This document shows positions 56,225 through 64,000 of a stretch of DNA of 64,000 nt, one piece after another. Below the pieces are notes generated by a model, which worked only from the letters and a program-made list of their open reading frames with translations, made no database searches and was not told the origin of the DNA. Origin of the DNA: Pseudomonas frederiksbergensis. Lineage in GTDB: Bacteria > Pseudomonadota > Gammaproteobacteria > Pseudomonadales > Pseudomonadaceae. Positions within the stretch are counted from its first letter, which is position 1; the number at the start of each line of letters is the position of its first letter. The stretch is taken from the NCBI RefSeq assembly GCF_001874645.1, contig NZ_CP017886.1, forward strand, positions 4,214,001 to 4,278,000. Reading direction: 5' to 3'. Made by a program: the position numbers and the translations under genes.

Positions 56225-58831
56225 TCAGATGTCCCAGATCAGGTTGATCGCGAAGTTGCGGCCGGGTTCGGTCAGGCGATCAAGGTTGGCCGGGCTGAGC
56301 ATGGCGGCTTCGCCGACGCTGTCGTAACCGCGCACGTTGTCCCACTGCCAGTATTTCTTGTCGGCCAGGTTGTAGACGCCAGCGCTGACGGTGACATCGT
56401 CGGTCACTTTGTAGAATCCGCTCAGGTCGACAACGCCATAGCCCGGCGTCTTGAACTGGCTGCTGACGCCGTCCGGCGACTTGAAGCTGCTGCTGTCGAC
56501 GAGGTTTTTCTTCTGCACCAGGGTCCAGCTGAGCAAGGCGCCGTAGTTGTCCTGGTCGTAACCCAGGCCGAACACGCCGGTCAGCGGATTGACTGCATTG
56601 AGTGGTTCGCCGGTGTCGTTGTTACGACCGTGGGCGTAAGCCACCGAACCTTGGGTGTAGAGGCCTTGCGGTGCACCGAAGGTGTCGAGGTTCAGGCGAC
56701 CCTTGAGTTCGACGCCCTTGATGGTCGCGTGCTTGATGTTGTTGCTCTGGAACGTCAACTCGTTGTAGCCCGGGGTGACGGCGTCTTCGTTGATGAAGTC
56801 GCGGTACTTGTTATAGAACACCGCCACATCGAAGTGGCCGGACTCGAAGTTGCCACGCAGGCCGGTCTCGTAGCTCTGGCTCTTTTCCGGTTCCAGGTTT
56901 GGGTTCGGTGCCACGTTGTAGCCGGTGCTGGTGTTCTGGAAGCGGCCGTACAACGCTTTGGCGGTCGGGGTGCGGAAGCCTTCGGCGTACTGGCCGTACC
57001 AGGTGTAGTTGTCGGTCAGGGCGTAGGTCAGGCCGAACTTGGGCGACACGCGGTGCCAGGTCTTGTTCTCGTCGCTGACCGTGCCTTTGCCGTCGGCGGC
57101 CACGGTGTTGAGGAATTCCTGAGTGATGTGCGGCTTGAGCTGGGTGTAGTCGTAGCGCAGGCCCGGCAGGAAGGTCCACTTGTTCCAGCTGATCTGATCC
57201 TGGGCGAACAGGCTGTAGGTGTTGATGGTCGGGTCCGGGAAGTCACTGGATTTCTTCAGCACGTCAGCAGGGCTGATCGCGCCGATCGCTGTGCAAACAC
57301 GGCCAACCGCCAGGCAGGTGCCATTGCCGCTGCGTGAACCGCTGACTTTCTCTTGCTTGATGGTGGTGCCGTACGTCAGCAGGTGGTCGGTTTCACCGAG
57401 GCTGAAGGCCTTGTCCAGCTGTGCGTCGAATACCCACTGTTGTTCTTCATAGAGCGTATCGCGCGAGCGCATCACATTGCGGCTCGGGGAGCGAGGGGTG
57501 AGTGGAACGTAGTAGTTTTCCAGGGTGCTTTGGTCGGTCTTGGCGACCTGGTAGTTCAGGCTCCACTTGACGTGATCGACCAGCAAGGAATCGAGGGCGA
57601 AGTTATTTTCCAGGCCGAAGCGTTCGCGGGTGATGGTGTCGTTACCGGTACGCGAGCGGTACATGCCCATGGGTTGGCCGGCGTTGAACGGACCTCCAAC
57701 GGCGCTTTGCTGGTCGGTGTCGCGGTCGTCCTTGTACTTCTCGTAGGTCAGGCCCAGACGCGCATCATCAGCATAGTTCCAGCCGAGTTTGGCCAACAGG
57801 TTGGTGGTGCGCACGTCTTCCGGGTTGGCGGCGGTGCGATTGAGCCCCGTGCCGTTGTTGCTGCCGTAGGATTCGGTTTCATGACCGTCGCGCTGGCTGA
57901 AGTGCAGCAAACCGTCGAACTGTTCAGCACGACCGGCGACGGTGGCGGATTTCAGCCAGCTGTCGTCGACGGAGTTGTAGCCGGTTTTCAGGCGGGCGCC
58001 GACGTCTTTGCCGGGCTTGAGGATGTCGTCCGGGCCGAGGGTGAAGTAGCTGACCGCACCGCCGATGGCATTGCTGCCGTACAGCACCGAAGCCGGGCCG
58101 CGGAGGATTTCCACGCGCTTGACGATTTCCGGGTCGACGTAGTTGCGCTGGGTCTTGGCGTACGGACCGTTGAAGAAACCGTTGGGCACCTCGACGCCAT
58201 CGACTTGCGTCAGGATCCGGTCACCGTCGATACCGCGAATGTTGTAGCCGCTGATGCCGCCACGGGTGCCGGTGCCGCCGACCGAAACCCCCGGTTCATA
58301 GCGCACCAGTTCCTTGATGGTGTTGACGTTGTTGCGGTCCAGCTCTTCGCGAGTGTGAACGGTGACGGTGCTTGGCACGCTGTCGACGCTCTGCTCCTGA
58401 CGGGTGGCGCTGATGGTCATCTGTTGCAGGGCGAGGGTGCCGCCGACACTGCGTTTTTCCAGCACGATGTTGTTATTGCCCAGCTTGCGATAGCTCAGGT
58501 GGGTCCCCACCAACAGGCGATCCAGGGCTTTTTCCGGGGGCAGCGCGCCGTGTACACCCGGCGAGGCAACACCTTCAGCGAGTTCTGCCGGCAGGCCGAC
58601 TTGCCAACCGGTGACGGCGGTAAAGGCGTTGAGTGCCGACACCAGCGGTTGCTGGGCGATGGCGAACGTGTAATCGCCGATGTTGCGGCTGGGCTGTTGG
58701 GTCGCGGTGGCGGCCATCACTGGCGCGGCCTGGGCGCCGGCCAACAGGATAGCGGCAGTCAACAAGGACAGCGTGCAGTTCTGCACGCGAGCGGAAGGTG
58801 AAGAGGACCGGCGGGTAAGGCGAGAGGACAT
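56225..58831 (-). CDS. hxuA: TonB-dependent haem receptor with STN signalling domain (HxuA/HasR-like)
   Basis: An 868-residue outer-membrane receptor. Start at the ATG at 58829-58831 with GGAG eight bases upstream; a GTG seven codons before is possible. Signal peptide ends about residue 41; an STN domain (about 50-105, FAIAQQPLVSALNAFTAVTGWQV) contacts the FecR-type regulator. A TonB-box-like segment, plug (about 150-280) and 22-strand barrel follow. The barrel has FRTP and NPNL motifs of haem receptors, but the histidine usual between them is missing (TAKALYGRFQNTSTGYNVAP). Order sigma-FecR-receptor-oxygenase matches Hxu-type systems of pseudomonads. Confidence 0.9.
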   Translation of the reverse strand: MSSRLTRRSSSPSARVQNCTLSLLTAAILLAGAQAAPVMAATATQQPSRNIGDYTFAIAQQPLVSALNAFTAVTGWQVGLPAELAEGVASPGVHGALPPEKALDRLLVGTHLSYRKLGNNNIVLEKRSVGGTLALQQMTISATRQEQSVDSVPSTVTVHTREELDRNNVNTIKELVRYEPGVSVGGTGTRGGISGYNIRGIDGDRILTQVDGVEVPNGFFNGPYAKTQRNYVDPEIVKRVEILRGPASVLYGSNAIGGAVSYFTLGPDDILKPGKDVGARLKTGYNSVDDSWLKSATVAGRAEQFDGLLHFSQRDGHETESYGSNNGTGLNRTAANPEDVRTTNLLAKLGWNYADDARLGLTYEKYKDDRDTDQQSAVGGPFNAGQPMGMYRSRTGNDTITRERFGLENNFALDSLLVDHVKWSLNYQVAKTDQSTLENYYVPLTPRSPSRNVMRSRDTLYEEQQWVFDAQLDKAFSLGETDHLLTYGTTIKQEKVSGSRSGNGTCLAVGRVCTAIGAISPADVLKKSSDFPDPTINTYSLFAQDQISWNKWTFLPGLRYDYTQLKPHITQEFLNTVAADGKGTVSDENKTWHRVSPKFGLTYALTDNYTWYGQYAEGFRTPTAKALYGRFQNTSTGYNVAPNPNLEPEKSQSYETGLRGNFESGHFDVAVFYNKYRDFINEDAVTPGYNELTFQSNNIKHATIKGVELKGRLNLDTFGAPQGLYTQGSVAYAHGRNNDTGEPLNAVNPLTGVFGLGYDQDNYGALLSWTLVQKKNLVDSSSFKSPDGVSSQFKTPGYGVVDLSGFYKVTDDVTVSAGVYNLADKKYWQWDNVRGYDSVGEAAMLSPANLDRLTEPGRNFAINLIWDI

Positions 58832-58936
58832 CGATAGCGCTCCGTGTCGCACGAATCTTATAGGTGCAGACCCACATCGAAGATGCGAATCAATTGCATT
58901 GGCTATAACGAGACGTACGGGGAAAGGCTATCGAGT

Positions 58937-58955
58937 AAAAATAATTCTCATTTGG
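58937..58955 (-). promoter_or_regulatory. Weak Fur-like box before the haem receptor gene
   Basis: Minus strand CCAAATGAGAATTATTTTT matches 12 of 19 bases of the Fur consensus. Lies in the 135-base gap between the FecR-type gene and the receptor start. May instead or also overlap an ECF-sigma promoter. Confidence 0.4.
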
Positions 58956-58966
58956 AGGGTGGCGGT

Positions 58967-59938
58967 CTAATTCAGGATCACCAGCGCCGGAAATTCCTGA
59001 AGCCTGGCCGAGGTGACGTGAGCCAGCGAGCGGACCACGTCCAGCGGTTGGTCGAGGCGGTAATTACCGGTCACCGCGACGTTGGCCAACTGCTCGTTGG
59101 TGTTGATGATCCAGCCCGGATAGTAGCGGCGCAGTTCGGCCAGCACCTGGCTCAATGGACAGTTTTCGAACACCAGTCGGCCCTGGACCCAAGCCAGATC
59201 GGTCGCGGGGTCGAGTCTGGCCGGTTGATCGAAACCATTGGGGCCGATACGAATACTTTCGCCCGCGCTCAGGCGCACGCGGGCGTCGCTGTGGGTGGTG
59301 CGCAAGTCGACGTCGCCACGCTGCACGCGAACCTGGGCGATGCCGTCCAGATAACGCACGGCGAACGTGGTGTCGCGGACACTGGCCGTGACCGGGCCGG
59401 CGTCGATTTCCAGTGGCAGGCTGCGATTGGCCGCGACCTCGAAATAGGCCTCGCCCTGATACAGACGGGCGATGCGTTGCTGGTCGTTGATGGTGCTGGA
59501 AAACGCTGAGTTGGTATTGAGCAGGACCTTTGAACCGTCCTCCAATTGCAGGCGCTGACGCTCGCCGACCACAGTCAGATGATCGGCCTGAATCCGCATC
59601 GGCAGGTTGCTGAAGCTGAACAGCCCGAGTATCAACACGGCCGCCGTGGCCAGCGGTTTCCAGTGCGGGCGCAGGCGACCAAGCCGCGTGACCTTGCGTT
59701 TGGCGGTGCTCAAACCCAGCGCGGCTTGCGCGACCTGCGGCCCGTCCCAGATCGCCTGGGCCTTGGCAAATGCTTCGGCATTGCCTGGGTCGGCGGCGAG
59801 CCAGTCGTGGAATTCGCGGGTGTGTTGCTCGCTCGGACTGTCCAGCACGATCAGCCAGTCCAGCGCCTGGTCCATGGCTCCGGTGCTGGCTGAGTCCCGC
59901 GCCGGGGCTGGCGGGTGGGCGTGTGGGCTGTCCGTCAC
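58967..59938 (-). CDS. hxuR: FecR-family anti-sigma/sigma regulator (HxuR-like)
   Basis: A 323-residue regulator with a GTG start. Cytoplasmic sigma-binding domain (about 20-90; ALDWLIVLDSPSEQHTREFHDWLAADPGNAEAFAKAQAIW), a single membrane helix (about 96-113, ATAAVLILGLFSFSNL), and a periplasmic domain that meets the receptor STN domain (VGERQRLQLEDGSKVLLNTNS, YQGEAYFEVA). In cell-surface signalling, it relays the loaded-receptor signal to the sigma factor. 129 bases separate it from the sigma gene. Confidence 0.92.
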   Translation of the reverse strand: MTDSPHAHPPAPARDSASTGAMDQALDWLIVLDSPSEQHTREFHDWLAADPGNAEAFAKAQAIWDGPQVAQAALGLSTAKRKVTRLGRLRPHWKPLATAAVLILGLFSFSNLPMRIQADHLTVVGERQRLQLEDGSKVLLNTNSAFSSTINDQQRIARLYQGEAYFEVAANRSLPLEIDAGPVTASVRDTTFAVRYLDGIAQVRVQRGDVDLRTTHSDARVRLSAGESIRIGPNGFDQPARLDPATDLAWVQGRLVFENCPLSQVLAELRRYYPGWIINTNEQLANVAVTGNYRLDQPLDVVRSLAHVTSARLQEFPALVILN

Positions 59939-60067
59939 GGGTGTTCCTCGGCTGCGTCTGCGCGGCTGGTTTTTGATAGTGGCTTTTAATAGTGAGAGTG
60001 CAAACGTCGGCCAAGGGTAGCAAAGCCTGAGTGCTGACGCAGTGGTGCGAAATAATGGCTGGCAGAC

Positions 60068-60586
60068 TCAGTGGTCGTTGAGGCGATCTGCGACACCGAC
60101 GCAGATCGCCATGATCAGCTTCAGGTCTTTTTGCACGGTGCTCAAGGACACGCTGAGCTGTTCGGCGATCTCCAGATAGCTGTGCCCGTGCAGGCGGCTG
60201 AGGATGAAGACCTGTTGTTGGCGCGGGGTGAGTTGGTTGAGGCTGATGTTCAAGCGTTCGAGCATCTGTTCTGCATGGGCGGCGTCCTCGGCACTGCTGA
60301 GCGGCGCCGCGATGCTTTGCACGACGTCCAGCGGAACGTCTTCGAGCATCGTTCGGGACTGAATGCGCCGTGCGCGTAAATGGTCCAGCGCCAGGTTGCG
60401 GGCGGTTTGAAACACGAAAGGTTCGAGGTGATCGATGGCCCGTTCACTCAACGCACGGGCCACTCGCAGGTAGGTTTCCTGCAAGAGGTCCTCGGCGGTG
60501 CTGTGGTTGTTGACCATCCGCTCCAGGGTACGCAGCAGCGAGACTCGCTGCGCGAGGAAGACATGGTTGAAGCGCGATTGACTCAC
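60068..60586 (-). CDS. hxuI: ECF iron-starvation sigma factor (HxuI-like)
   Basis: A 172-residue sigma-70 family factor of the FecI type. Region 2 (about 10-75; LVNNHSTAEDLLQETYLRVAR... and FVFQTARNLALDHLRARR) and region 4 (about 110-165; LTPRQQQVFILSRLHGHSYLEIAEQLSVSLSTVQ). A near-perfect Fur box lies 26-44 bases before its start, so iron shortage should turn it on. Confidence 0.93.
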   Translation of the reverse strand: MSQSRFNHVFLAQRVSLLRTLERMVNNHSTAEDLLQETYLRVARALSERAIDHLEPFVFQTARNLALDHLRARRIQSRTMLEDVPLDVVQSIAAPLSSAEDAAHAEQMLERLNISLNQLTPRQQQVFILSRLHGHSYLEIAEQLSVSLSTVQKDLKLIMAICVGVADRLNDH

Positions 60587-60611
60587 AGTAGGACCTGATC
60601 CATTTCAAGTG

Positions 60612-60630
60612 AATGATAATGCTTATCATC
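60612..60630. promoter_or_regulatory. Fur box of the ECF sigma gene
   Basis: AATGATAATGCTTATCATC, a palindrome ATGATAA-TGC-TTATCAT very close to the Fur consensus. A weaker GGTGAGAATTATTGG follows at 60654-60668. Confidence 0.88.
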
Positions 60631-60698
60631 TGTATGAAAGGTCAAGCGCTACCGGTGAGAATTATTGGCGGCCTTGCAGGTACGCCGGGTCATCGGCC

Positions 60699-61700
60699 TT
60701 ATTCGGCGTTGCACAGGGCGAGGCAGTTATCGAGCATGCGGTTGGAGAAACCCCATTCGTTGTCGTACCAGGCCAACACCTTGAGCAGCTTGCCGCTGGA
60801 CTTGGTGTGGTTGGCATCGAAAATCGACGAAAGCGGGTTGTGGTTGAAGTCGCTGGAGACCAGCGGCAGGGTGTTGTAGCCGAGGATCTTCGAGTGCTGG
60901 CTGGCTTCTTTGAGCAGTGCGTTGACCTCGTCAGCGCTGGCTTCGCGCTTGAGTTGCACGGTCAGGTCCACCAGCGACACGTTGATCACCGGCACGCGCA
61001 CCGACATGCCGGTCAGTTTGCCGGCCAGTTCCGGCAGCACCAGGCCCACCGCTTCGGCGGCGCCGGTCTTGCTCGGGATCATGTTCTGGGTGGCCGAACG
61101 CGCACGGTACGGGTCGACGTGGTAGACATCGGTCAGGTGCTGGTCGTTGGTGTAGGCGTGGATGGTGGTCATCAGACCGCTCTCGATGCCCAGCTCGCGG
61201 TGCAACACCTGAGCCACCGGTGCCAGGCAGTTAGTGGTGCACGAAGCGTTGGAAATGATCTGGTGCGATTGGCGCAGGATGTCATGGTTGACCCCATACA
61301 CCACGGTGGCATCGGCGCCCTTGGCCGGGGCCGAGATAATCACTTTGCGCGCGCCGGCGCTAAGATGGGCGGCGGCTTTGGCACGGTCGGTGAACAGACC
61401 GGTGCATTCGAACACCACGTCGACCTTCTCGGCAGCCCACGGCAAATCGGCCGGGTCGCGAATGGCGCTGACCGCAATCCGGTCGCCGTTGACGGTCAGG
61501 CTTTCCTGATCGTGCTGCACATCGGCATCGAAGGTGCCATGCACGGTGTCGTACTTGAGCAGGTGGGCGTTCATCGAACTGTCGCCCAAATCGTTGATGG
61601 CGACGATCTGCAAATCCTGACGGTAGCCTTGGGTATACAGTGCGCGAAGGACATTACGGCCAATGCGGCCAAAACCATTGATTGCGATTCGTAGAGTCAT
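60699..61700 (-). CDS. gap: Glyceraldehyde-3-phosphate dehydrogenase, type I
   Basis: A 333-residue dehydrogenase of central sugar metabolism. NAD-binding start [18 protein letters not shown]; catalytic Cys in [22 protein letters not shown] and [12 protein letters not shown] at the C-terminus. Divergent from edd, as in other pseudomonads, and probably under HexR. It works in the Entner-Doudoroff route encoded next door. Confidence 0.96.
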   Translation of the reverse strand: MTLRIAINGFGRIGRNVLRALYTQGYRQDLQIVAINDLGDSSMNAHLLKYDTVHGTFDADVQHDQESLTVNGDRIAVSAIRDPADLPWAAEKVDVVFECTGLFTDRAKAAAHLSAGARKVIISAPAKGADATVVYGVNHDILRQSHQIISNASCTTNCLAPVAQVLHRELGIESGLMTTIHAYTNDQHLTDVYHVDPYRARSATQNMIPSKTGAAEAVGLVLPELAGKLTGMSVRVPVINVSLVDLTVQLKREASADEVNALLKEASQHSKILGYNTLPLVSSDFNHNPLSSIFDANHTKSSGKLLKVLAWYDNEWGFSNRMLDNCLALCNAE

Positions 61701-61724
61701 ATGAAAGGCGCCTTCGTCATTTTG

Positions 61725-61739
61725 TTGTTGGAATTACAA
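61725..61739. promoter_or_regulatory. HexR-type box, gap side
   Basis: TTGTTGGAATTACAA, fitting TTGT-N7-ACAA. 25 bases before the gap start on the minus strand. Confidence 0.8.
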
Positions 61740-61786
61740 GATTATTCGCAAAAAAATAGAAAACAAGCCTTTTTAGTGGCAATATT

Positions 61787-61801
61787 TTGTTTTATCTACA
61801 A
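61787..61801. promoter_or_regulatory. HexR-type box, edd side
   Basis: TTGTTTTATCTACAA, also TTGT-N7-ACAA. About 120 bases before the edd ATG. Together with the other site, one for each divergent gene. Confidence 0.8.
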
Positions 61802-61923
61802 CGAGTGACCTGAATCAACTGGTCCGAGTGGTCAAGAAAACCGTCAGCGCGTCACGCGTCGATACCTCTTGATCAGCATAGACACGAACAGGTCGCCACA
61901 TCCGTTAGCCTGGAGTTCTACAC

Positions 61924-63750
61924 ATGCATCCCCGCGTACTTGAGGTCACTGAACGGCTTGTCACCCGTAGCCGCGCTACCCGTGAGGCCTACCTTGCATT
62001 GATTCGCGGCGCCGCCAGCGATGGCCCGATGCGCGGCAAGCTGCAATGCGCCAACTTTGCCCACGGCGTGGCCGGGTGTGGCACCGAAGACAAGCAAAGC
62101 CTGCGGATGATGAACGCCGCCAACGTGGCGATTGTTTCGTCCTATAACGACATGCTCTCGGCGCATCAGCCGTACGAGCACTACCCGGAACACATCAAAC
62201 ACGCGCTGCGCGAGATCGGTTCGGTCGGCCAGTTCGCCGGTGGTGTGCCGGCCATGTGTGACGGCGTGACTCAGGGCGAGCCAGGCATGGAACTGGGCAT
62301 TGCCAGCCGCGAAGTGATCGCGATGTCGACCGCTGTCGCGCTGTCTCACAACATGTTCGATGCGGCGATGATGCTCGGCATCTGCGACAAGATCGTGCCG
62401 GGGCTGATGATGGGCGCATTGCGCTTCGGTCATCTGCCGACGATTTTCGTCCCGGGCGGGCCGATGGTGTCGGGGATTTCCAACAAGGAAAAAGCCGACG
62501 TGCGTCAGCGCTACGCTGAAGGCAAGGCCAGTCGCGAAGAGCTGCTGGAATCGGAAATGAAGTCCTACCACAGCCCCGGCACCTGCACCTTTTATGGCAC
62601 CGCCAACACTAACCAGCTGCTGATGGAAGTCATGGGCCTGCACTTGCCGGGCGCCTCTTTCGTCAACCCGAACACGCCGTTGCGCGATGCCCTGACCCGC
62701 GAAGCCGCGCATCAGATCACTCGCCTGACCAAGCAAAGCGGCAACTTCATGCCGATCGGCGAAATCGTCGACGAACGTTCGCTGGTCAACTCGATTGTTG
62801 CGCTGCACGCCACCGGCGGTTCGACCAACCACACCCTGCACATGCCGGCCATCGCCATGGCAGCCGGTATTCAATTGACCTGGCAGGACATGGCAGACCT
62901 CTCCGAGGTGGTGCCGACCCTGAGCCACGTCTACCCGAACGGCAAGGCTGACATCAACCACTTCCAGGCCGCGGGCGGCATGTCGTTCCTGATCCGTGAG
63001 CTGCTGGAAGCCGGTCTGCTCCACGAAGACGTCAACACCGTGGCAGGTGTTGGCCTGAGCCGCTACACCCAGGAGCCGTTCCTCGAAAACGGTGAACTGG
63101 TATGGCGCGAAGGCCCGATCGAAAGCCTCGATGAAAACATCCTGCGCCCCGTCGCCCGTGCGTTCTCGCCAGAAGGCGGCCTGCGGGTGATGGAAGGCAA
63201 CCTCGGTCGCGGAGTGATGAAAGTCTCGGCCGTGGCGCCGGAGCATCAAGTGGTCGAAGCACCGGCAATGGTCTTCCAGGATCAGCAGGACCTGGCCGAT
63301 GCGTTCAAGGCAGGCCTGCTGGAGAAGGACTTTGTTGCGGTGATGCGCTTCCAGGGCCCGCGTTCCAACGGCATGCCGGAGCTGCACAAAATGACGCCAT
63401 TCCTCGGCGTGCTGCAGGACCGTGGCTTCAAGGTTGCGCTGGTCACGGACGGGCGGATGTCCGGCGCCTCGGGGAAAATCCCGGCGGCGATTCACGTCAG
63501 CCCGGAAGCTTATGTCGGTGGCGCTTTGGCGCGCGTGCAAGAGGGCGATATCATTCGCGTCGATGGCGTCAAAGGCACCTTGCAACTGATGGTGGACGCC
63601 GATGAATTTGCCGCTCGCGTTCCGGCCAAGGGCTTGCTGGACAACGGCATTGGTTGCGGTCGCGAGTTGTTTGGCTTTATGCGCATGGCCTTCAGCTCGG
63701 CAGAGCAGGGCGCCAGCGCCTTTACTTCTGCCCTGGAGACCCTTAAGTGA
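61924..63750 (+). CDS. edd: 6-phosphogluconate dehydratase
   Basis: A 608-residue iron-sulphur dehydratase giving KDPG in the Entner-Doudoroff pathway. IlvD/EDD pattern: [46 protein letters not shown], and [22 protein letters not shown] near the end. Overlaps the glk start by four bases (GTGA), so the pair is translationally coupled. Confidence 0.97.
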   Translation: MHPRVLEVTERLVTRSRATREAYLALIRGAASDGPMRGKLQCANFAHGVAGCGTEDKQSLRMMNAANVAIVSSYNDMLSAHQPYEHYPEHIKHALREIGSVGQFAGGVPAMCDGVTQGEPGMELGIASREVIAMSTAVALSHNMFDAAMMLGICDKIVPGLMMGALRFGHLPTIFVPGGPMVSGISNKEKADVRQRYAEGKASREELLESEMKSYHSPGTCTFYGTANTNQLLMEVMGLHLPGASFVNPNTPLRDALTREAAHQITRLTKQSGNFMPIGEIVDERSLVNSIVALHATGGSTNHTLHMPAIAMAAGIQLTWQDMADLSEVVPTLSHVYPNGKADINHFQAAGGMSFLIRELLEAGLLHEDVNTVAGVGLSRYTQEPFLENGELVWREGPIESLDENILRPVARAFSPEGGLRVMEGNLGRGVMKVSAVAPEHQVVEAPAMVFQDQQDLADAFKAGLLEKDFVAVMRFQGPRSNGMPELHKMTPFLGVLQDRGFKVALVTDGRMSGASGKIPAAIHVSPEAYVGGALARVQEGDIIRVDGVKGTLQLMVDADEFAARVPAKGLLDNGIGCGRELFGFMRMAFSSAEQGASAFTSALETLK

Positions 63751-64000
63751 AACTAGCGCTGGTCGGTGACATTGGTGGAACCAATGCGCGTTTTGCGTTG
63801 TGGAAAGACCAGCAACTGGAGTCGATCCAGGTGCTGGCGACAGCCGATTATGCCTGCCCGGAAGACGCCATCGGCGTCTACCTGAGCGGCCTCGGTCTGG
63901 CGCCCGGTTCGATTGGCGCGGTGTGCCTGTCGGTGGCCGGTCCGGTCAGCGGCGACGAGTTTCGTTTTACCAACAACCATTGGCGGCTGAGCCGCAAGGC
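63747..64000 (+). CDS. glk: Glucokinase (3' truncated by window edge)
   Basis: First 84 residues of glucokinase, which phosphorylates glucose to glucose-6-phosphate. GTG start within the edd stop. ATP-binding [14 protein letters not shown] at the N-terminus is diagnostic; [18 protein letters not shown] follows. The rest lies outside the window. Confidence 0.93.
   Translation, partial: MKLALVGDIGGTNARFALWKDQQLESIQVLATADYACPEDAIGVYLSGLGLAPGSIGAVCLSVAGPVSGDEFRFTNNHWRLSRK

Noticed and set aside
57353..58801. Long plus-strand frame across the haem receptor gene
   Set aside because: Antisense shadow; no family match, and the receptor is certain.
61918..63585. Long minus-strand frame across edd
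   Set aside because: Antisense shadow of edd.

Overview
The window is chromosomal DNA from a fluorescent-type Pseudomonas, most likely the P. fluorescens/P. putida side of the genus. This rests on gene order (OprD-family porin-HIT-slyX-csp-aspS-yebC-ruvCAB-tolQRAB-pal-queE-queC-tRNA-Lys, gap/edd/glk, arcDABC, gcvHP-sdaA-gcvT with gcsR), on the protein sequences, on GC-rich genes, and on many dispersed REP elements of the type GTAGGAGCTGCCGCAGG. No rRNA, CRISPR array, insertion sequence or prophage gene was seen. Both window edges cut genes: argJ at the left and glk at the right.

Layout. 1-7.8 kb: argJ, a glutathione transferase, a Nudix/ThiE-like fusion, a cob(I)alamin adenosyltransferase, a sensor kinase, panE, yajQ and mscS. 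7.9-12.7 kb: an OprD-family porin, a gene-poor stretch, HIT protein, slyX, a membrane-anchored cold-shock protein, a decayed dps fragment and a ribbon-helix-helix gene. 12.7-25.4 kb: housekeeping block with a zinc-ribbon protein, aspS, yebC, ruvCAB, the Tol-Pal operon, queE/queC and tRNA-Lys(UUU). 25.4-33.9 kb: an accessory operon directly 3' of tRNA-Lys, preceded by a promoter and tandem Fur-like hexamers. It encodes an OprB-type porin, a secreted beta-propeller protein, a Tat-exported DyP peroxidase and an FbpABC-type ferric-iron ABC transporter. This is the most novel-looking system in the window. 34-36.2 kb: nadA, an RDD protein and a cold-shock protein.

36.5-44.4 kb: a glycine/serine catabolic operon (gcvH-gcvP-sdaA-gcvT, leftward) behind a sigma-54-type promoter and repeated palindromes. 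The adjacent gene encodes its probable activator GcsR. 44.5-49.9 kb: a DUF5064 gene and the arginine deiminase operon arcDABC with an ANR/FNR-like box. 50.2-55.4 kb: an AlkA-like glycosylase, a family III CoA-transferase, a chemoreceptor and a YbaN protein. 55.5-60.6 kb: a haem-signalling and uptake locus (ECF sigma, FecR regulator, STN-domain TonB receptor, haem oxygenase) with a Fur box. 60.7-64 kb: gap divergent from edd-glk, with two HexR-type boxes between them.

Two separate iron systems (the tRNA-Lys-linked DyP/Fbp operon and the haem locus) appear to be under Fur control. The gcv, arc and gap/edd loci each carry visible cis-elements for their expected regulators (GcsR plus sigma-54, ANR, HexR). 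REP doublets fill many intergenic gaps, and two share a conserved internal spacer.
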